Below, one piece after another: positions 41,128-50,024 of a DNA stretch of 64,000 bases. The notes under the pieces were generated by a model, which worked only from the letters and a program-made list of their open reading frames with translations, searched no databases and was not told the origin of the DNA. Made by a program: the position numbers and the translations under genes. This DNA comes from JABCPE02 sp963530295 (GTDB lineage: Bacteria; Bacteroidota; Bacteroidia; Flavobacteriales; Weeksellaceae), in contig CAUSCF010000002.1 of NCBI GenBank assembly GCA_963530295.1, positions 1 through 64,000 on the forward strand, in the 5' to 3' direction. Positions within the stretch are counted from its first letter, which is position 1. Each line of letters starts with the position of its first letter.

Positions 41128-42102
41128 ATGAAATTTCGTACCGAGGTAGAAATTCCGATTTCTGAAAAAAAAATTCAAATTTCGGATTCTTTGTTTTCGA
41201 TAGGGTCTTGTTTTGCAACGGAAATTTCTGTAAAACTAGCTGACAGCAAGTTTCAAACGCTGAACAATCCTTTTGGGACTCTCTTCAATCCTTGGGCTGT
41301 GAAAAACAGCATTCAAGAAATTTTTGAAAACAAAATTTACACAGAAGAAGATTTAGATTTTCATCAAGGAGAATACTTAAGTTTTAATCATCATACCTCA
41401 TTTAATTCTGAAAATCAAGAAGAAACACTCAGAAAAATCAATAAAAAAATAAACCTTGCACACGAATTTCTAAAACGAAGCAACTGGGTGATTATCACCT
41501 ACGGAACGGCTTTTGTTTATGAGCATTTATCAAAAAATATTTTTGTAGCAAACTGCCACAAAATTCCACAAACAAACTTTAATAAACGCCTTCTGACGCA
41601 CGAAGAATTGGTAAATTCAATAACTGAAACCTGCCACATTCTAAATAAAATCTGCCCAAAAGAGGCGCAGATTCTTTTTACGCTAAGCCCTGTCCGCCAC
41701 ACCAAAGATGGTTTTAGCGAAAATAATCTAAGTAAGGCCAAGCTGCTCTGTGCAATTCACGAAGTTGTAAAACAGCACGAAAACTGCCATTATATCCCTG
41801 TTTATGAAATCGTTATGGATGACCTGCGCGATTACAGATTCTACAAGGAAGACCTCATCCATCCGAGCGAACAGGCTGTTCAGTATATTTGGGAAAAATT
41901 TAAAAAGGCTTATTTTTCTGATGAAGCCGATAGATTTTCCAATGAAAACCTTAAAATAAAACAGGCTTTGGAGCATCGCCCAAAAGATAAAAACAGCCCT
42001 AAACACCAAGCTTTCTTAAAACAAATACAAGAAAAAATCATCCAGCAGCAGGGAAAAGTGGAGCATAAGATTTTTACGGATAATCTGGATAATTTTCTTT
42101 AA
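41128..42102 (+). CDS. GSCFA-domain protein
   Basis: A 324-residue protein with the family signature SIGSCFATEIS near residue 27, followed by NPFGTLFNPWAVKNSI and YLSFNHHTSF, and LSPVRHTKDGFSENNLSKAK and YRFYKEDLIHPSEQAVQYIW further on. GSCFA proteins have a GDSL/SGNH-like esterase plan (the GSCF Ser, a later Asp-x-x-His in EDLIHPS) and often accompany polysaccharide genes. ATG 41128 is preferred to TTG 41122. It follows the prenyl synthase by nine bases and precedes the exporter. Confidence 0.87.
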   Translation: MKFRTEVEIPISEKKIQISDSLFSIGSCFATEISVKLADSKFQTLNNPFGTLFNPWAVKNSIQEIFENKIYTEEDLDFHQGEYLSFNHHTSFNSENQEETLRKINKKINLAHEFLKRSNWVIITYGTAFVYEHLSKNIFVANCHKIPQTNFNKRLLTHEELVNSITETCHILNKICPKEAQILFTLSPVRHTKDGFSENNLSKAKLLCAIHEVVKQHENCHYIPVYEIVMDDLRDYRFYKEDLIHPSEQAVQYIWEKFKKAYFSDEADRFSNENLKIKQALEHRPKDKNSPKHQAFLKQIQEKIIQQQGKVEHKIFTDNLDNFL

Positions 42103-42184
42103 ATTTGCCCTGCGAAATGCAATCATATTTTTTCATTTTAAAAATCATGAAATTCTGTGATTATTGCACCGCAAAAATAAATAT

Positions 42185-43975
42185 ATGAACAGCAAAAATA
42201 CCTCTTTACTAAAATATTTTTCTTATTTCAGAAACATTGCGGGATGGCACATGTATGGCTATATTTTAGTAAACTTATTAGTGGGTTTATTGGATGGTTT
42301 GGGACTTGCTATGTTCATCCCATTACTGGGCATTGCATCTGGAATAAACACTAATACAGGAGACGAAAACTCAGATGTTATAAATTTGATTGTCAATTTA
42401 TTTGATTTCGTTGGTGTGAATGTAAATCTTGTAAATGCCTTGTTATTTATGGTTATCGTTTTCTCGATAAAGGGTGTTTTCTACTATCTGAGAAGCGTTT
42501 ATTTTATAAAAATAAGAGTAAAATCTGTAAGTTTACTGAGGCTCAACCTGATAGAAAACCTTAATGAACTTTCTTATTCTGGTTTTACAAAATTAGAAGC
42601 TGGGCGCATCCAAAACACGATGGTCGGTGAATTGGGAAAAGTAATTGGAGCATTAATGAGTTTCTTCGTTTATTTACAGCATATTATCATGCTTGCCACT
42701 TATATTTTCCTTGCTTTTATTGCTAATTGGCAGTTTGCTATTTTGGTGGCGATTGGAGGTTCGTTGTCTAATTTATTTTATAAATACATCAACAGCTACA
42801 CCAAGGAAAAAGCCACACTGCTTTCTAGTAAAGGAAATAGTTTCAATGCTGTTTTGATACAAATTCTTCATAATTTTAAATATTTAAAAGCCACAAACCA
42901 CTATCGGTTATTTTCAAAAAAACTAGTGGATAACATAGGCGAACAAGAAAAAATCAATCTAGGTGTGGGCAAAATCTCATCCATTGGAGAAAGCCTTAGA
43001 GAGCCTTTTACGATTGTCATCATCACAGGGGTGATTATCGTCCAGACCTCTTATTTAGGGGAATCTTTTTCTTCCATCCTTTTGAGTTTACTTCTGTTTT
43101 ACAGAGCGTTAGGACATTTGGTGAGTATGCAGAATTCTTGGAATACATTTTTATCCAACTCTTCCGGAATTGACTCTTTTGAGAATTTATTATCTGATTT
43201 TAAACATTATAAAGAACCTCTTCACTATCAAGAAAAGATTGAACACATTGATGACATCAATATTAAAAATATTTCATTGTCATTTAGAGGAAAAAAAGCC
43301 ATTGATAACATAAGTTTTTCTATAAAGAAAAATTCTTCTGTGGCTTTCGTCGGAGAAAGTGGAGCTGGAAAAACAACTCTTGCTAATATTATATCAGGGC
43401 TTCAGGCTCCTGATGATGGGGAAATAATCATTGAAGGAAAATCTCTATATAAAACTAATCTTAATTCTTTCCGAAATCATCTCGGCTACATCACACAAGA
43501 GGCTGTGATATTCAATGATTCTATCTTTAATAATATCACTTTTTGGCAAGGAAAATCTGAAGAAAACAAGGAAAAATTCAGACAAACTATTGAAAAAGTT
43601 TCTTTATCCGAATTTGTTAACGAACTTCCAGAAAAGGAAAATACGCAGCTTGGGAACAATGGTATCCTAATTTCTGGTGGTCAGAAACAGAGGATTTCCA
43701 TCGCGAGGGAACTTTATAAAGATGTAGAACTGCTCATACTAGATGAGGCAACTTCTGCACTGGATACAGAGACCGAAAGACACATCAAAAACAACATAGA
43801 CCTGCTACAAGGACAGACTACCCTTATCATCATTGCTCACAGGCTTTCTACGATAAAAAATGTGGATATGATTTATCTTTTAGATAAGGGTAAAATCATA
43901 GCCTCTGGTGATTTTGACAGCTTGGTAAAAAGCTCAGAAAAATTCAGAAAAATGGTGGAATTACAGGAATTATAA
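42185..43975 (+). CDS. ABC exporter, fused permease-ATPase
   Basis: A 596-residue half-transporter of the type I exporter class. The membrane domain with six helices covers about residues 15-320. The ATPase domain has Walker A GESGAGKTT (390-398), signature ISGGQKQR (496-503), Walker B LLILDEATSALD and HRLSTIKN. Position at the head of a polysaccharide locus and similarity in layout to PglK/MsbA suggest flipping of lipid-linked oligosaccharide or lipid A; the substrate is inferred. ATG 42185 is used. Confidence 0.88.
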   Translation: MNSKNTSLLKYFSYFRNIAGWHMYGYILVNLLVGLLDGLGLAMFIPLLGIASGINTNTGDENSDVINLIVNLFDFVGVNVNLVNALLFMVIVFSIKGVFYYLRSVYFIKIRVKSVSLLRLNLIENLNELSYSGFTKLEAGRIQNTMVGELGKVIGALMSFFVYLQHIIMLATYIFLAFIANWQFAILVAIGGSLSNLFYKYINSYTKEKATLLSSKGNSFNAVLIQILHNFKYLKATNHYRLFSKKLVDNIGEQEKINLGVGKISSIGESLREPFTIVIITGVIIVQTSYLGESFSSILLSLLLFYRALGHLVSMQNSWNTFLSNSSGIDSFENLLSDFKHYKEPLHYQEKIEHIDDINIKNISLSFRGKKAIDNISFSIKKNSSVAFVGESGAGKTTLANIISGLQAPDDGEIIIEGKSLYKTNLNSFRNHLGYITQEAVIFNDSIFNNITFWQGKSEENKEKFRQTIEKVSLSEFVNELPEKENTQLGNNGILISGGQKQRISIARELYKDVELLILDEATSALDTETERHIKNNIDLLQGQTTLIIIAHRLSTIKNVDMIYLLDKGKIIASGDFDSLVKSSEKFRKMVELQEL

Positions 43976-43993
43976 TACACCTCTACCCTCTTT

Positions 43994-44920
43994 CTACAAC
44001 CAGTTTAATCTATATTTTTTAATTAGTTCTTGCTTATCCAATTGATTGGCTTCTATAATGTCATCAAAAAATGGTGATTTGTAGGCGTATTGGAAGAAAA
44101 GTCCACTATCCACGCCATCTCTCTGCCATGGTTTCACCTTTCCTACATAATGGTAAATATAGAACCAATGATTAGCCTTAATTCCTAATTTTTTCTTTAA
44201 ACTTTCTAAAAGTAATCGATTAGGAGTAATTCTTATCGTGGCTGTATTATTATAAAAATTTGATATCAGTTTTACTCCTCCATTTCGTGAAAATACAGAG
44301 TTTAAGATGTCTTGGTCTTGCAGTTTTGGTTCTGTAATTTCTTTCAGTGCATCAAAAAGTTTTTGCTGAATGTCCATTTCCCGCATTTTCTTTAAATTGT
44401 AAAGTACCACTCCTGCATTGAAATACTCCTCTGGATTGGGCATTTTTAGAACTTCAGTGAAATAACTTACAGGATAATCTGGATCATCTCCTTGTAAAAC
44501 TTTATTTCTAATGTATGGACTACTGCTACAAATGGCTAATTTATCCTCAAAATCCATATCAATGTATGCAGAAATGTCAGCATTGACTATCAAATCACTA
44601 TCCAAATAGAGAATTCTGTCATAATTCATGAAAATCTCTGATAAATAAAAACGATAATAGGTGCTCACAGACATGTAAGAATTGAGATAAAAACTGCTTT
44701 TATCTATATTCCCAAGTTCATGAAATGTTATGCTAAAATTTTTATGAGGTCTAAGCTGAGATATCGCTTTTTGTTTATTTTCTTCGCTTATAAACTCTGT
44801 AAGAATATGTATTTCATAATGGACATTTCTATTTTGATTACTTAATATAGAAGTAATTACTACATCTGTGTATTTGAAATATTTATCATCACAAGTAAAA
44901 ACAATAGGAAAAACACGCAT
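43994..44920 (-). CDS. Glycosyltransferase family 8
   Basis: A 308-residue GT-A fold transferase. Features: PIVFTCDDKYFKYTDVVITS start, YRFYLSEIF, the metal-binding LYLDSDLIVNADI (DxD), YFNAGVVLYNLKKM, LQDQDILNSVF, and FYIYHYVGKVKPWQ with the GT8 His-x-x-Gly-x-x-K-P-W ending. GT8 enzymes use UDP-galactose or UDP-glucose in LPS core or capsule synthesis. It is the only gene of the locus on the minus strand. ATG 44920 is chosen since the promoter at 44939-44946 overlaps any longer start. Confidence 0.9.
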   Translation of the reverse strand: MRVFPIVFTCDDKYFKYTDVVITSILSNQNRNVHYEIHILTEFISEENKQKAISQLRPHKNFSITFHELGNIDKSSFYLNSYMSVSTYYRFYLSEIFMNYDRILYLDSDLIVNADISAYIDMDFEDKLAICSSSPYIRNKVLQGDDPDYPVSYFTEVLKMPNPEEYFNAGVVLYNLKKMREMDIQQKLFDALKEITEPKLQDQDILNSVFSRNGGVKLISNFYNNTATIRITPNRLLLESLKKKLGIKANHWFYIYHYVGKVKPWQRDGVDSGLFFQYAYKSPFFDDIIEANQLDKQELIKKYRLNWL

Positions 44921-44938
44921 ATTATTATGTCTTTTGTG

Positions 44939-44946
44939 CAAATATA
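44939..44946 (-). promoter_or_regulatory. -7 element TATATTTG for GT8 gene
   Basis: Minus-strand motif 18 bases upstream of ATG 44920. Confidence 0.6.
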
Positions 44947-44954
44947 ATAATTAA

Positions 44955-44980
44955 AAGCCTATGCGCCTAAATATAGGCTT
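44955..44980. other. Hairpin between divergent promoters
   Basis: AAGCCTAT and ATAGGCTT form a perfect 8-bp stem around a ten-base loop between the GT8 promoter and the acyltransferase promoter. There is no T tract, so a regulatory site is as likely as a terminator. Confidence 0.4.
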
Positions 44981-45001
44981 TGTCAATATTAAATGAATTG
45001 T

Positions 45002-45009
45002 TAAATTTG
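45002..45009 (+). promoter_or_regulatory. -7 element TAAATTTG for acyltransferase operon
   Basis: It lies 19 bases before ATG 45029 and starts a tightly packed run of genes to 49969. Confidence 0.6.
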
Positions 45010-45028
45010 CATAGCGAAAATTAACACA

Positions 45029-46072
45029 ATGACCACTTCTCAACTTACATTTACGAGATTTATTGCGGCTTTTTTGTTATTTGTTTATCACTTTGGAGAA
45101 ATAGAAAATAGTGAGCATCTTAACTTAGGAGTTAGTTATTTTTATGTATTGTCTGGCTTTGTGATGATTTTGGCTTATGGGAAAAAGGAACATATTTCTC
45201 CGAAAGAATATTATATAAATAGGCTTGCAAGAATATATCCATTGCACATAATGACATTACTTCTTGCTATAGCTGCTAATATTTTCAAATACATAAACTA
45301 TCTAGAATATGTAAATTTTGATATTCCTTCACTGTTTGTGAATGCCCTTTTAATTCATGCATGGATACCACAAACGAGCCTTTCCTACAATGTCCCATCA
45401 TGGTCTATATCTGTAGAAATGTTTTTTTATCTGTTGTTTCCTTTTATTTTCAATTCAGTTATCAAAAAATGGAAGCTTAAATATATCACGATATTCACAT
45501 TATCTTTTTGGCTGATATGTCAGATAGGCATGAATATCTTCTATTTTTCGGAATATTATGGAGGATACAACTCTCTGGATAGATATTTTTTGAAATATAA
45601 TCCTTTTCTACATCTCAATTCTTTTCTTGTAGGGATACTTTTTGGATTGGTATTTCAAAATATGCATTTATTTAATTTTAAGGCTGGAAACTATGATATA
45701 CTGGTAATCATAACGACTTTGGGAATTATACTTCTTATCTATCTTACTAGAAATCTATTTATTCATAATGGTTTTCATTCAATAACATTTGGAGGATTGA
45801 TATTATTAATTACTTTAAATACTGGTAGGATAACGAAGATTTTCAACAATAAACACCTCATCTATTTAGGAGAAATCAGTTTTGCTCTTTATCTTATACA
45901 AATACCTATTGGATTAATATTAACTAAAATCCTTAGTGCGGCAGGTATAAAAAGTCATGCAGTATTCTTTTGTTTATCATTTGTAGTGGTCATGATAGCT
46001 TCTCATTTTTCCTATAAGTATATAGAAATACCTGCAAGAAATAAAATCAAAAAATCATTAGGTAATGCTTAA
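45029..46072 (+). CDS. Membrane O-acyltransferase, OafA/Acyltransferase_3
   Basis: A 347-residue integral membrane protein with about ten helices. Signatures of the family: RFIAAFLLFVYHFGE with the catalytic His, SYFYVLSGFVMILAYGK, YINRLARIYPLH, and PSWSISVEMFFYLLFP. It would add acetyl or another acyl group to a sugar of the surface polysaccharide. It lacks the C-terminal SGNH domain that the enzyme at 52911 has. The last eight bases overlap the next gene. Confidence 0.9.
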   Translation: MTTSQLTFTRFIAAFLLFVYHFGEIENSEHLNLGVSYFYVLSGFVMILAYGKKEHISPKEYYINRLARIYPLHIMTLLLAIAANIFKYINYLEYVNFDIPSLFVNALLIHAWIPQTSLSYNVPSWSISVEMFFYLLFPFIFNSVIKKWKLKYITIFTLSFWLICQIGMNIFYFSEYYGGYNSLDRYFLKYNPFLHLNSFLVGILFGLVFQNMHLFNFKAGNYDILVIITTLGIILLIYLTRNLFIHNGFHSITFGGLILLITLNTGRITKIFNNKHLIYLGEISFALYLIQIPIGLILTKILSAAGIKSHAVFFCLSFVVVMIASHFSYKYIEIPARNKIKKSLGNA

Positions 46073-46952
46073 CAGATTGACACATAGAATACAAGAGGCT
46101 GTTTCTGTTCTTTTGGGAAAGAAAAAAACTATTCCCAATAAGATAAAGTCCTCATTTCCAGAACAAAATTATAAAAATCTAAAGTCTTTCATCATAGAAG
46201 ATGAAAAACTCAAAGATTATCTCAGAAATATCTCAATAGAGTTTTGTTTCTGCGAATTTGGAGAAAACCGCACAAATGCAGGTGGGAATGAACTGAGCAA
46301 TCAAGACAGGCTAGAGCCATCATTATCTTCACTAAAAAAATACTTCCCAAACGCTACATATACTGTATATTCAGACTTTGATTTAAATGTAGAAGGCGTA
46401 AACTTAAAAAAAGTGGCTCACCCAGAAGGTTTAGACAAAGACCACCCGAGATACATGTATAGAGTAACGGGATACTATAAATACAAATCCTTACTAGAAT
46501 CCTCAGCAGATTTCAAATGCCTGATAGATTCTGATATGTTTGTTTTTTCGGAGGAAATATACAGACTTATATATCTTACAGAATTGTTTGGTTCTTGCGC
46601 AGCTGCTACTCCTAGAAATCTTGTCAAAAAAGATATGGAAATGTCACTTGATACTAAACCCATCACAGACATGAGCAATGGCTATGGGCATTCTTATAAT
46701 CAAAGCCCGATGACCCTTTGGAAAGGGCATGAATTAGCAGAAAAATATTATCAAAACTGCTGTGATATCCTACTAAAAGACCCTTCCCGCAACTCTCGTA
46801 TCATGTGGCTTGCCGCTCATGACACAAAATATGCTCCCTACCACCTACCTACCGAGTGGTGTGTTTGTGGAAACCAAGAAGGCATCGGTGATGAAATAAT
46901 TTTACATATAGGGCATAAAAGTGTAGCTGAATATTATAACATAAAAATCTAA
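46065..46952 (+). CDS. Probable glycosyltransferase, GT-A-like
   Basis: A 295-residue soluble protein. It shows a nucleotide-sugar transferase layout: SIEFCFCEFGENRTNAGGNE, LKKYFPNATYTVYSDFDLNV, YRVTGYYKYKSLLESSADFK, then a DxD-like LIDSDMFVF and SNGYGHSYNQSPMTLWKG, which could place the acceptor. I cannot name the family. It overlaps the acyltransferase by eight bases and is followed after three bases by the MBOAT gene, so it belongs to the same polysaccharide operon. Confidence 0.65.
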   Translation: MLNRLTHRIQEAVSVLLGKKKTIPNKIKSSFPEQNYKNLKSFIIEDEKLKDYLRNISIEFCFCEFGENRTNAGGNELSNQDRLEPSLSSLKKYFPNATYTVYSDFDLNVEGVNLKKVAHPEGLDKDHPRYMYRVTGYYKYKSLLESSADFKCLIDSDMFVFSEEIYRLIYLTELFGSCAAATPRNLVKKDMEMSLDTKPITDMSNGYGHSYNQSPMTLWKGHELAEKYYQNCCDILLKDPSRNSRIMWLAAHDTKYAPYHLPTEWCVCGNQEGIGDEIILHIGHKSVAEYYNIKI

Positions 46953-46955
46953 AAT

Positions 46956-48407
46956 ATGCTCTTTAATTCTATTAGTTTTGCGGTATTTTTACCTATAGTT
47001 TTTTCCCTTTATTGGATATTAAACAAACGACTTAAATGGCAGAACATTTTACTTCTGGTATCTAGCTATTACTTCTATTCCTGCTGGGACTGGAGATTTT
47101 CATTTTTATTGTTATTTTCTACTTTTTTAGATTATTTTTCAGGACTGCAGATTGCAAAAACGGAAGATAAAAACACCCGAAGATTTTGGTTTTGGCTTAG
47201 TATTTTGATAAATCTTTCTTTCTTAGGATTTTTCAAATATTACAATTTCTTTGTAGGTTCATTTGCTGAGCTTATGGGCAGTTTAGGGATTAAAGTAAAT
47301 CCTTGGACTTTGGAAATACTGCTTCCTGTGGGAATTTCGTTTTACACATTCCACGGATTGTCCTATGTAGTAGATATTTACAACAGAAAAATAGAGCCTG
47401 AGAAAGACCCAGTCATCTACGCCTTGTTTGTAAGTTTTTTTCCTCTTTTAGTGGCTGGTCCTATAGAAAGAGCTACGCATTTACTTCCTCAATTAAAGGT
47501 AAATAGAGAGTTCAACTATCACAAAGCCGTGGATGGGATGCGACAAATCCTTTGGGGTTTATTTAAAAAGGTGGTCATCGCGGACAACTGCGCCCATTAT
47601 GCTAACATAATTTTTAATGATTATGCAAACGCTGAATATACAGGAACCACACTAGCTTTTGGAGCGTTTTTATTTGCTATTCAGATTTATTGTGATTTTT
47701 CTGGTTATAGTGACATTGCTTTAGGGTCCGCAAGGCTGTTCGGCATCGAATTATTAAGAAACTTCAATTATCCATATTTCTCAAGAGACATCGCAGAATT
47801 CTGGAGAAGGTGGCACATTTCTCTTTCTACTTGGTTCAAAGATTATCTCTACATCCCTCTGGGTGGGAGCAGGGGAGGTGACTGGATGCGAATTCGTAAC
47901 ACCTTTATCATTTTCTTGGTAAGTGGTTTTTGGCATGGAGCAAACTGGACTTTCATTTTTTGGGGATTCCTAAATGCTTTATTCATAATGCCTTCTATCG
48001 TTATGAAAACCAATAGGAACAATCTTGACATCGTAGCACAAGGCAAAATACTTCCTTCTTTAAAAGAGTTTTTCCAAGTGGTGCTGACATTCGGTCTGGC
48101 TACTTTTTGCTGGATTTTCTTCCGTGCCGAAAGTATTTCTGATGCTTTTTCTTTCATCAAGAAAATGTTCACGACCATGCATATAGGCATCGGATATCCT
48201 TTGAAATTGATGGGAGAAGACTTGAGTCTGCTTTTCTTTATCGCTATTATGTTCGTTTTCGAATGGCTGATGAGAGACCGACTTTTCCCTCTAAGATTCG
48301 AGGATAAGGTAAAAAGGCCATTCCGCTGGATGATTTATATTTTCCTAACTTTACTGATTATTTGGTTCCATGGAAAGGAAGCTGAATTTATATATTTCCA
48401 ATTTTAA
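46956..48407 (+). CDS. MBOAT O-acyltransferase, AlgI/DltB-like
   Basis: A 483-residue membrane-bound O-acyltransferase with about 11 helices. Conserved parts: LPVGISFYTFHGLSYVVDIY, FPLLVAGPIERATHLLPQL, IYCDFSGYSDIALGSARLFG, WRRWHISLSTWFKDYLYIPL, and SGFWHGANWTFIFWG with the catalytic His. In AlgI/PatA/DltB systems an MBOAT moves an acyl group across the membrane and an SGNH partner places it on the glycan; the next gene, three bases away, is such a candidate. Confidence 0.92.
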   Translation: MLFNSISFAVFLPIVFSLYWILNKRLKWQNILLLVSSYYFYSCWDWRFSFLLLFSTFLDYFSGLQIAKTEDKNTRRFWFWLSILINLSFLGFFKYYNFFVGSFAELMGSLGIKVNPWTLEILLPVGISFYTFHGLSYVVDIYNRKIEPEKDPVIYALFVSFFPLLVAGPIERATHLLPQLKVNREFNYHKAVDGMRQILWGLFKKVVIADNCAHYANIIFNDYANAEYTGTTLAFGAFLFAIQIYCDFSGYSDIALGSARLFGIELLRNFNYPYFSRDIAEFWRRWHISLSTWFKDYLYIPLGGSRGGDWMRIRNTFIIFLVSGFWHGANWTFIFWGFLNALFIMPSIVMKTNRNNLDIVAQGKILPSLKEFFQVVLTFGLATFCWIFFRAESISDAFSFIKKMFTTMHIGIGYPLKLMGEDLSLLFFIAIMFVFEWLMRDRLFPLRFEDKVKRPFRWMIYIFLTLLIIWFHGKEAEFIYFQF

Positions 48408-48410
48408 AAG

Positions 48411-49292
48411 ATGAAAAAATTTATCCATAATCTATTTTTGTTTGCAGGAGCTGTAGCCATTATTTTGGTTTTATCTATAGTTTTTTACTGTTTTATGTTC
48501 AAAACACCTCAGACCAACAAAATTCCTTTTTTAGGAGATTCGACTGGAAAAGCTACGATAAATCCCAAAATAGCAACTCGATACGAAAACTACTCACAGG
48601 GAGGAGAGGCCTATCTTTTCACCTATTTCAAGTTGAAACAACTTATGAAAACACAAAAAGTGGATACTGTTCTTATTAACTTTTCGCCGTCCAATCTTAT
48701 CAATAATGAATTTGAATTTGCTAGTTCAGAATGGCGAGAAAGGTATCTTCCTTTAGTAGATGTTGAAGGACAGAAAGACTTATTTTTTGCTAATCCCAAC
48801 ATTTACATAAAATCTTGGATAGGATTAGGAAAAGAGGGGTTTCATTTATTAAAAAATAACACAATAAGTTTTGGGGGATACACTGCGAATATAAAAAAAT
48901 ATGATGAAAATTATTACAAACCAAAAGAAGAAACCCATATTCCCATTTATCAAACTAAATATTTGGATAAAATAGTCAAACTATGTAAAGAGCAAAATAT
49001 TCACCTGGTTTTTGTGAATTTACCCAAATACATACATGACAAAAATTATCCAAAATACAATAGAAAAGAGTTTCTAGAATTTTATTACAAAAACTACTCA
49101 AATATAGATTTCATAGATATTTCTGATTTTAATTTTAGTCAAAAATGGGGAGGAAAAGAACAAGACTATTTCGCTGATATAGCACACACCTCAGATAAAG
49201 GAGGACAGGCTTTTTCTGAATTTCTAAGTAAAACAAGTCTTTCAGAATTATTAAAATCTAATTACAATAAAAAAATAAACACCAAAAAATGA
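48411..49292 (+). CDS. SGNH-like partner of the MBOAT acyltransferase
   Basis: A 293-residue protein with one N-terminal membrane anchor (LFLFAGAVAIILVLSIVFYC) and a periplasmic domain. The pieces of an SGNH hydrolase are visible though diverged: FLGDSTGKATINP (nucleophile block GDS), VLINFSPSNL, and DIAHTSDKGGQAFSEFL with an Asp-x-x-His near the end. This is the AlgJ/AlgX/DltD-like position after an MBOAT gene. I infer acetyl transfer to the polysaccharide. It overlaps the next gene by four bases. Confidence 0.7.
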   Translation: MKKFIHNLFLFAGAVAIILVLSIVFYCFMFKTPQTNKIPFLGDSTGKATINPKIATRYENYSQGGEAYLFTYFKLKQLMKTQKVDTVLINFSPSNLINNEFEFASSEWRERYLPLVDVEGQKDLFFANPNIYIKSWIGLGKEGFHLLKNNTISFGGYTANIKKYDENYYKPKEETHIPIYQTKYLDKIVKLCKEQNIHLVFVNLPKYIHDKNYPKYNRKEFLEFYYKNYSNIDFIDISDFNFSQKWGGKEQDYFADIAHTSDKGGQAFSEFLSKTSLSELLKSNYNKKINTKK

Positions 49293-49969
49293 TTGTAGGA
49301 AATGGACTTATCGCTTCTCTATTCTACGATGTAGACCGAGAAGATGTTATTTTTTTCGCATCGGGAGTTTCTAACTCCTTAGAGACAGAACTATCTGAAT
49401 TTCAGAGAGAAGAAGACCTAATCAGGGAAACTTTTACACAAAATCCTGATAAACTTTTTGTCTATTTTTCCACCTGCAGCATCTATGATTCCTCAAAGGC
49501 TGACAGCCAGTATGTTCTGCATAAACTAAGAATGGAACAAATCATCGCTGAAAACTGCCCAAAATATTTAATTTTAAGATTAAGCAACGCCGTTGGCAAA
49601 GGAGGAAATCCCAATCTGCTGATGAACTATTTGGTTCGTTCTGTCAGAAACCACCAAAAAATAAATGTCCACACAAAGGCAACTCGGAATATCATTGATA
49701 CTGAGGATATTAAGAATTTAGTTCTCCAAGTTATCAATTATCAGAATTTTAATAAAGTGGTCAATATCGCTTATCCCTTCAATTATTCTATTATCGAAAT
49801 TCTTGAAATCATTGAAAAAGAACTAGATATAGAACCTCAGCTCATTCTCATAAAAGCAGGTTCTGGCTATGAAATAAACATTCCTGATGTGGAAAATTAT
49901 TTCAAAGAAAGAAACTTAACCAATAAAGAATCGTATCTTTGTAACATTCTAAGAAAATATTACATATAA
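49289..49969 (+). CDS. Short NAD-dependent epimerase/dehydratase-like protein
   Basis: A 226-residue extended-SDR-type protein, shorter than the usual 300. The nucleotide-binding start is reduced to MIVGNGLIASLF; VYFSTCSIYDSSKADSQYVL has the Ser/Tyr pattern and YVLHKLRMEQ could supply Tyr-x-x-x-Lys; LILRLSNAVGKGGNPNLLMN and NIIDTEDIKNL are typical of the C-terminal half. The substrate is unknown, presumably a nucleotide sugar. Its last codons lie inside the 113-base repeat at 49912, which also holds the promoter of the next gene. Confidence 0.75.
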   Translation: MIVGNGLIASLFYDVDREDVIFFASGVSNSLETELSEFQREEDLIRETFTQNPDKLFVYFSTCSIYDSSKADSQYVLHKLRMEQIIAENCPKYLILRLSNAVGKGGNPNLLMNYLVRSVRNHQKINVHTKATRNIIDTEDIKNLVLQVINYQNFNKVVNIAYPFNYSIIEILEIIEKELDIEPQLILIKAGSGYEINIPDVENYFKERNLTNKESYLCNILRKYYI

Positions 49970-50024
49970 TAAAAAAACTTAAAAGATGAATTTCAAAGAA
50001 AAATTAGAAAATAAAAAAATATTA
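49912..50024 (+). repeat. Direct repeat, copy 1 (gene junction with promoter)
   Basis: A stretch of about 113 bases covering the end of the short SDR gene, a TATCTTTG promoter and the first 13 codons of the epimerase. A diverged copy with short indels lies at 52734-52842. Confidence 0.85.
49934..49941 (+). promoter_or_regulatory. -7 element TATCTTTG for epimerase
   Basis: It lies in the last codons of the preceding gene, 44 bases before ATG 49986, and is duplicated at 52756-52763. Confidence 0.55.

Noticed and set aside
42185..43975. Naming the ABC exporter msbA
   Set aside because: The domain order fits many lipid and oligosaccharide exporters, and its place in a polysaccharide locus favours a PglK-like role; a firm name is not supported.
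49289..49969. The short SDR gene as a truncated pseudogene
   Set aside because: It is shorter than usual but has overlapping, in-frame neighbours, an intact end and coherent coding character, so I keep it as a gene.
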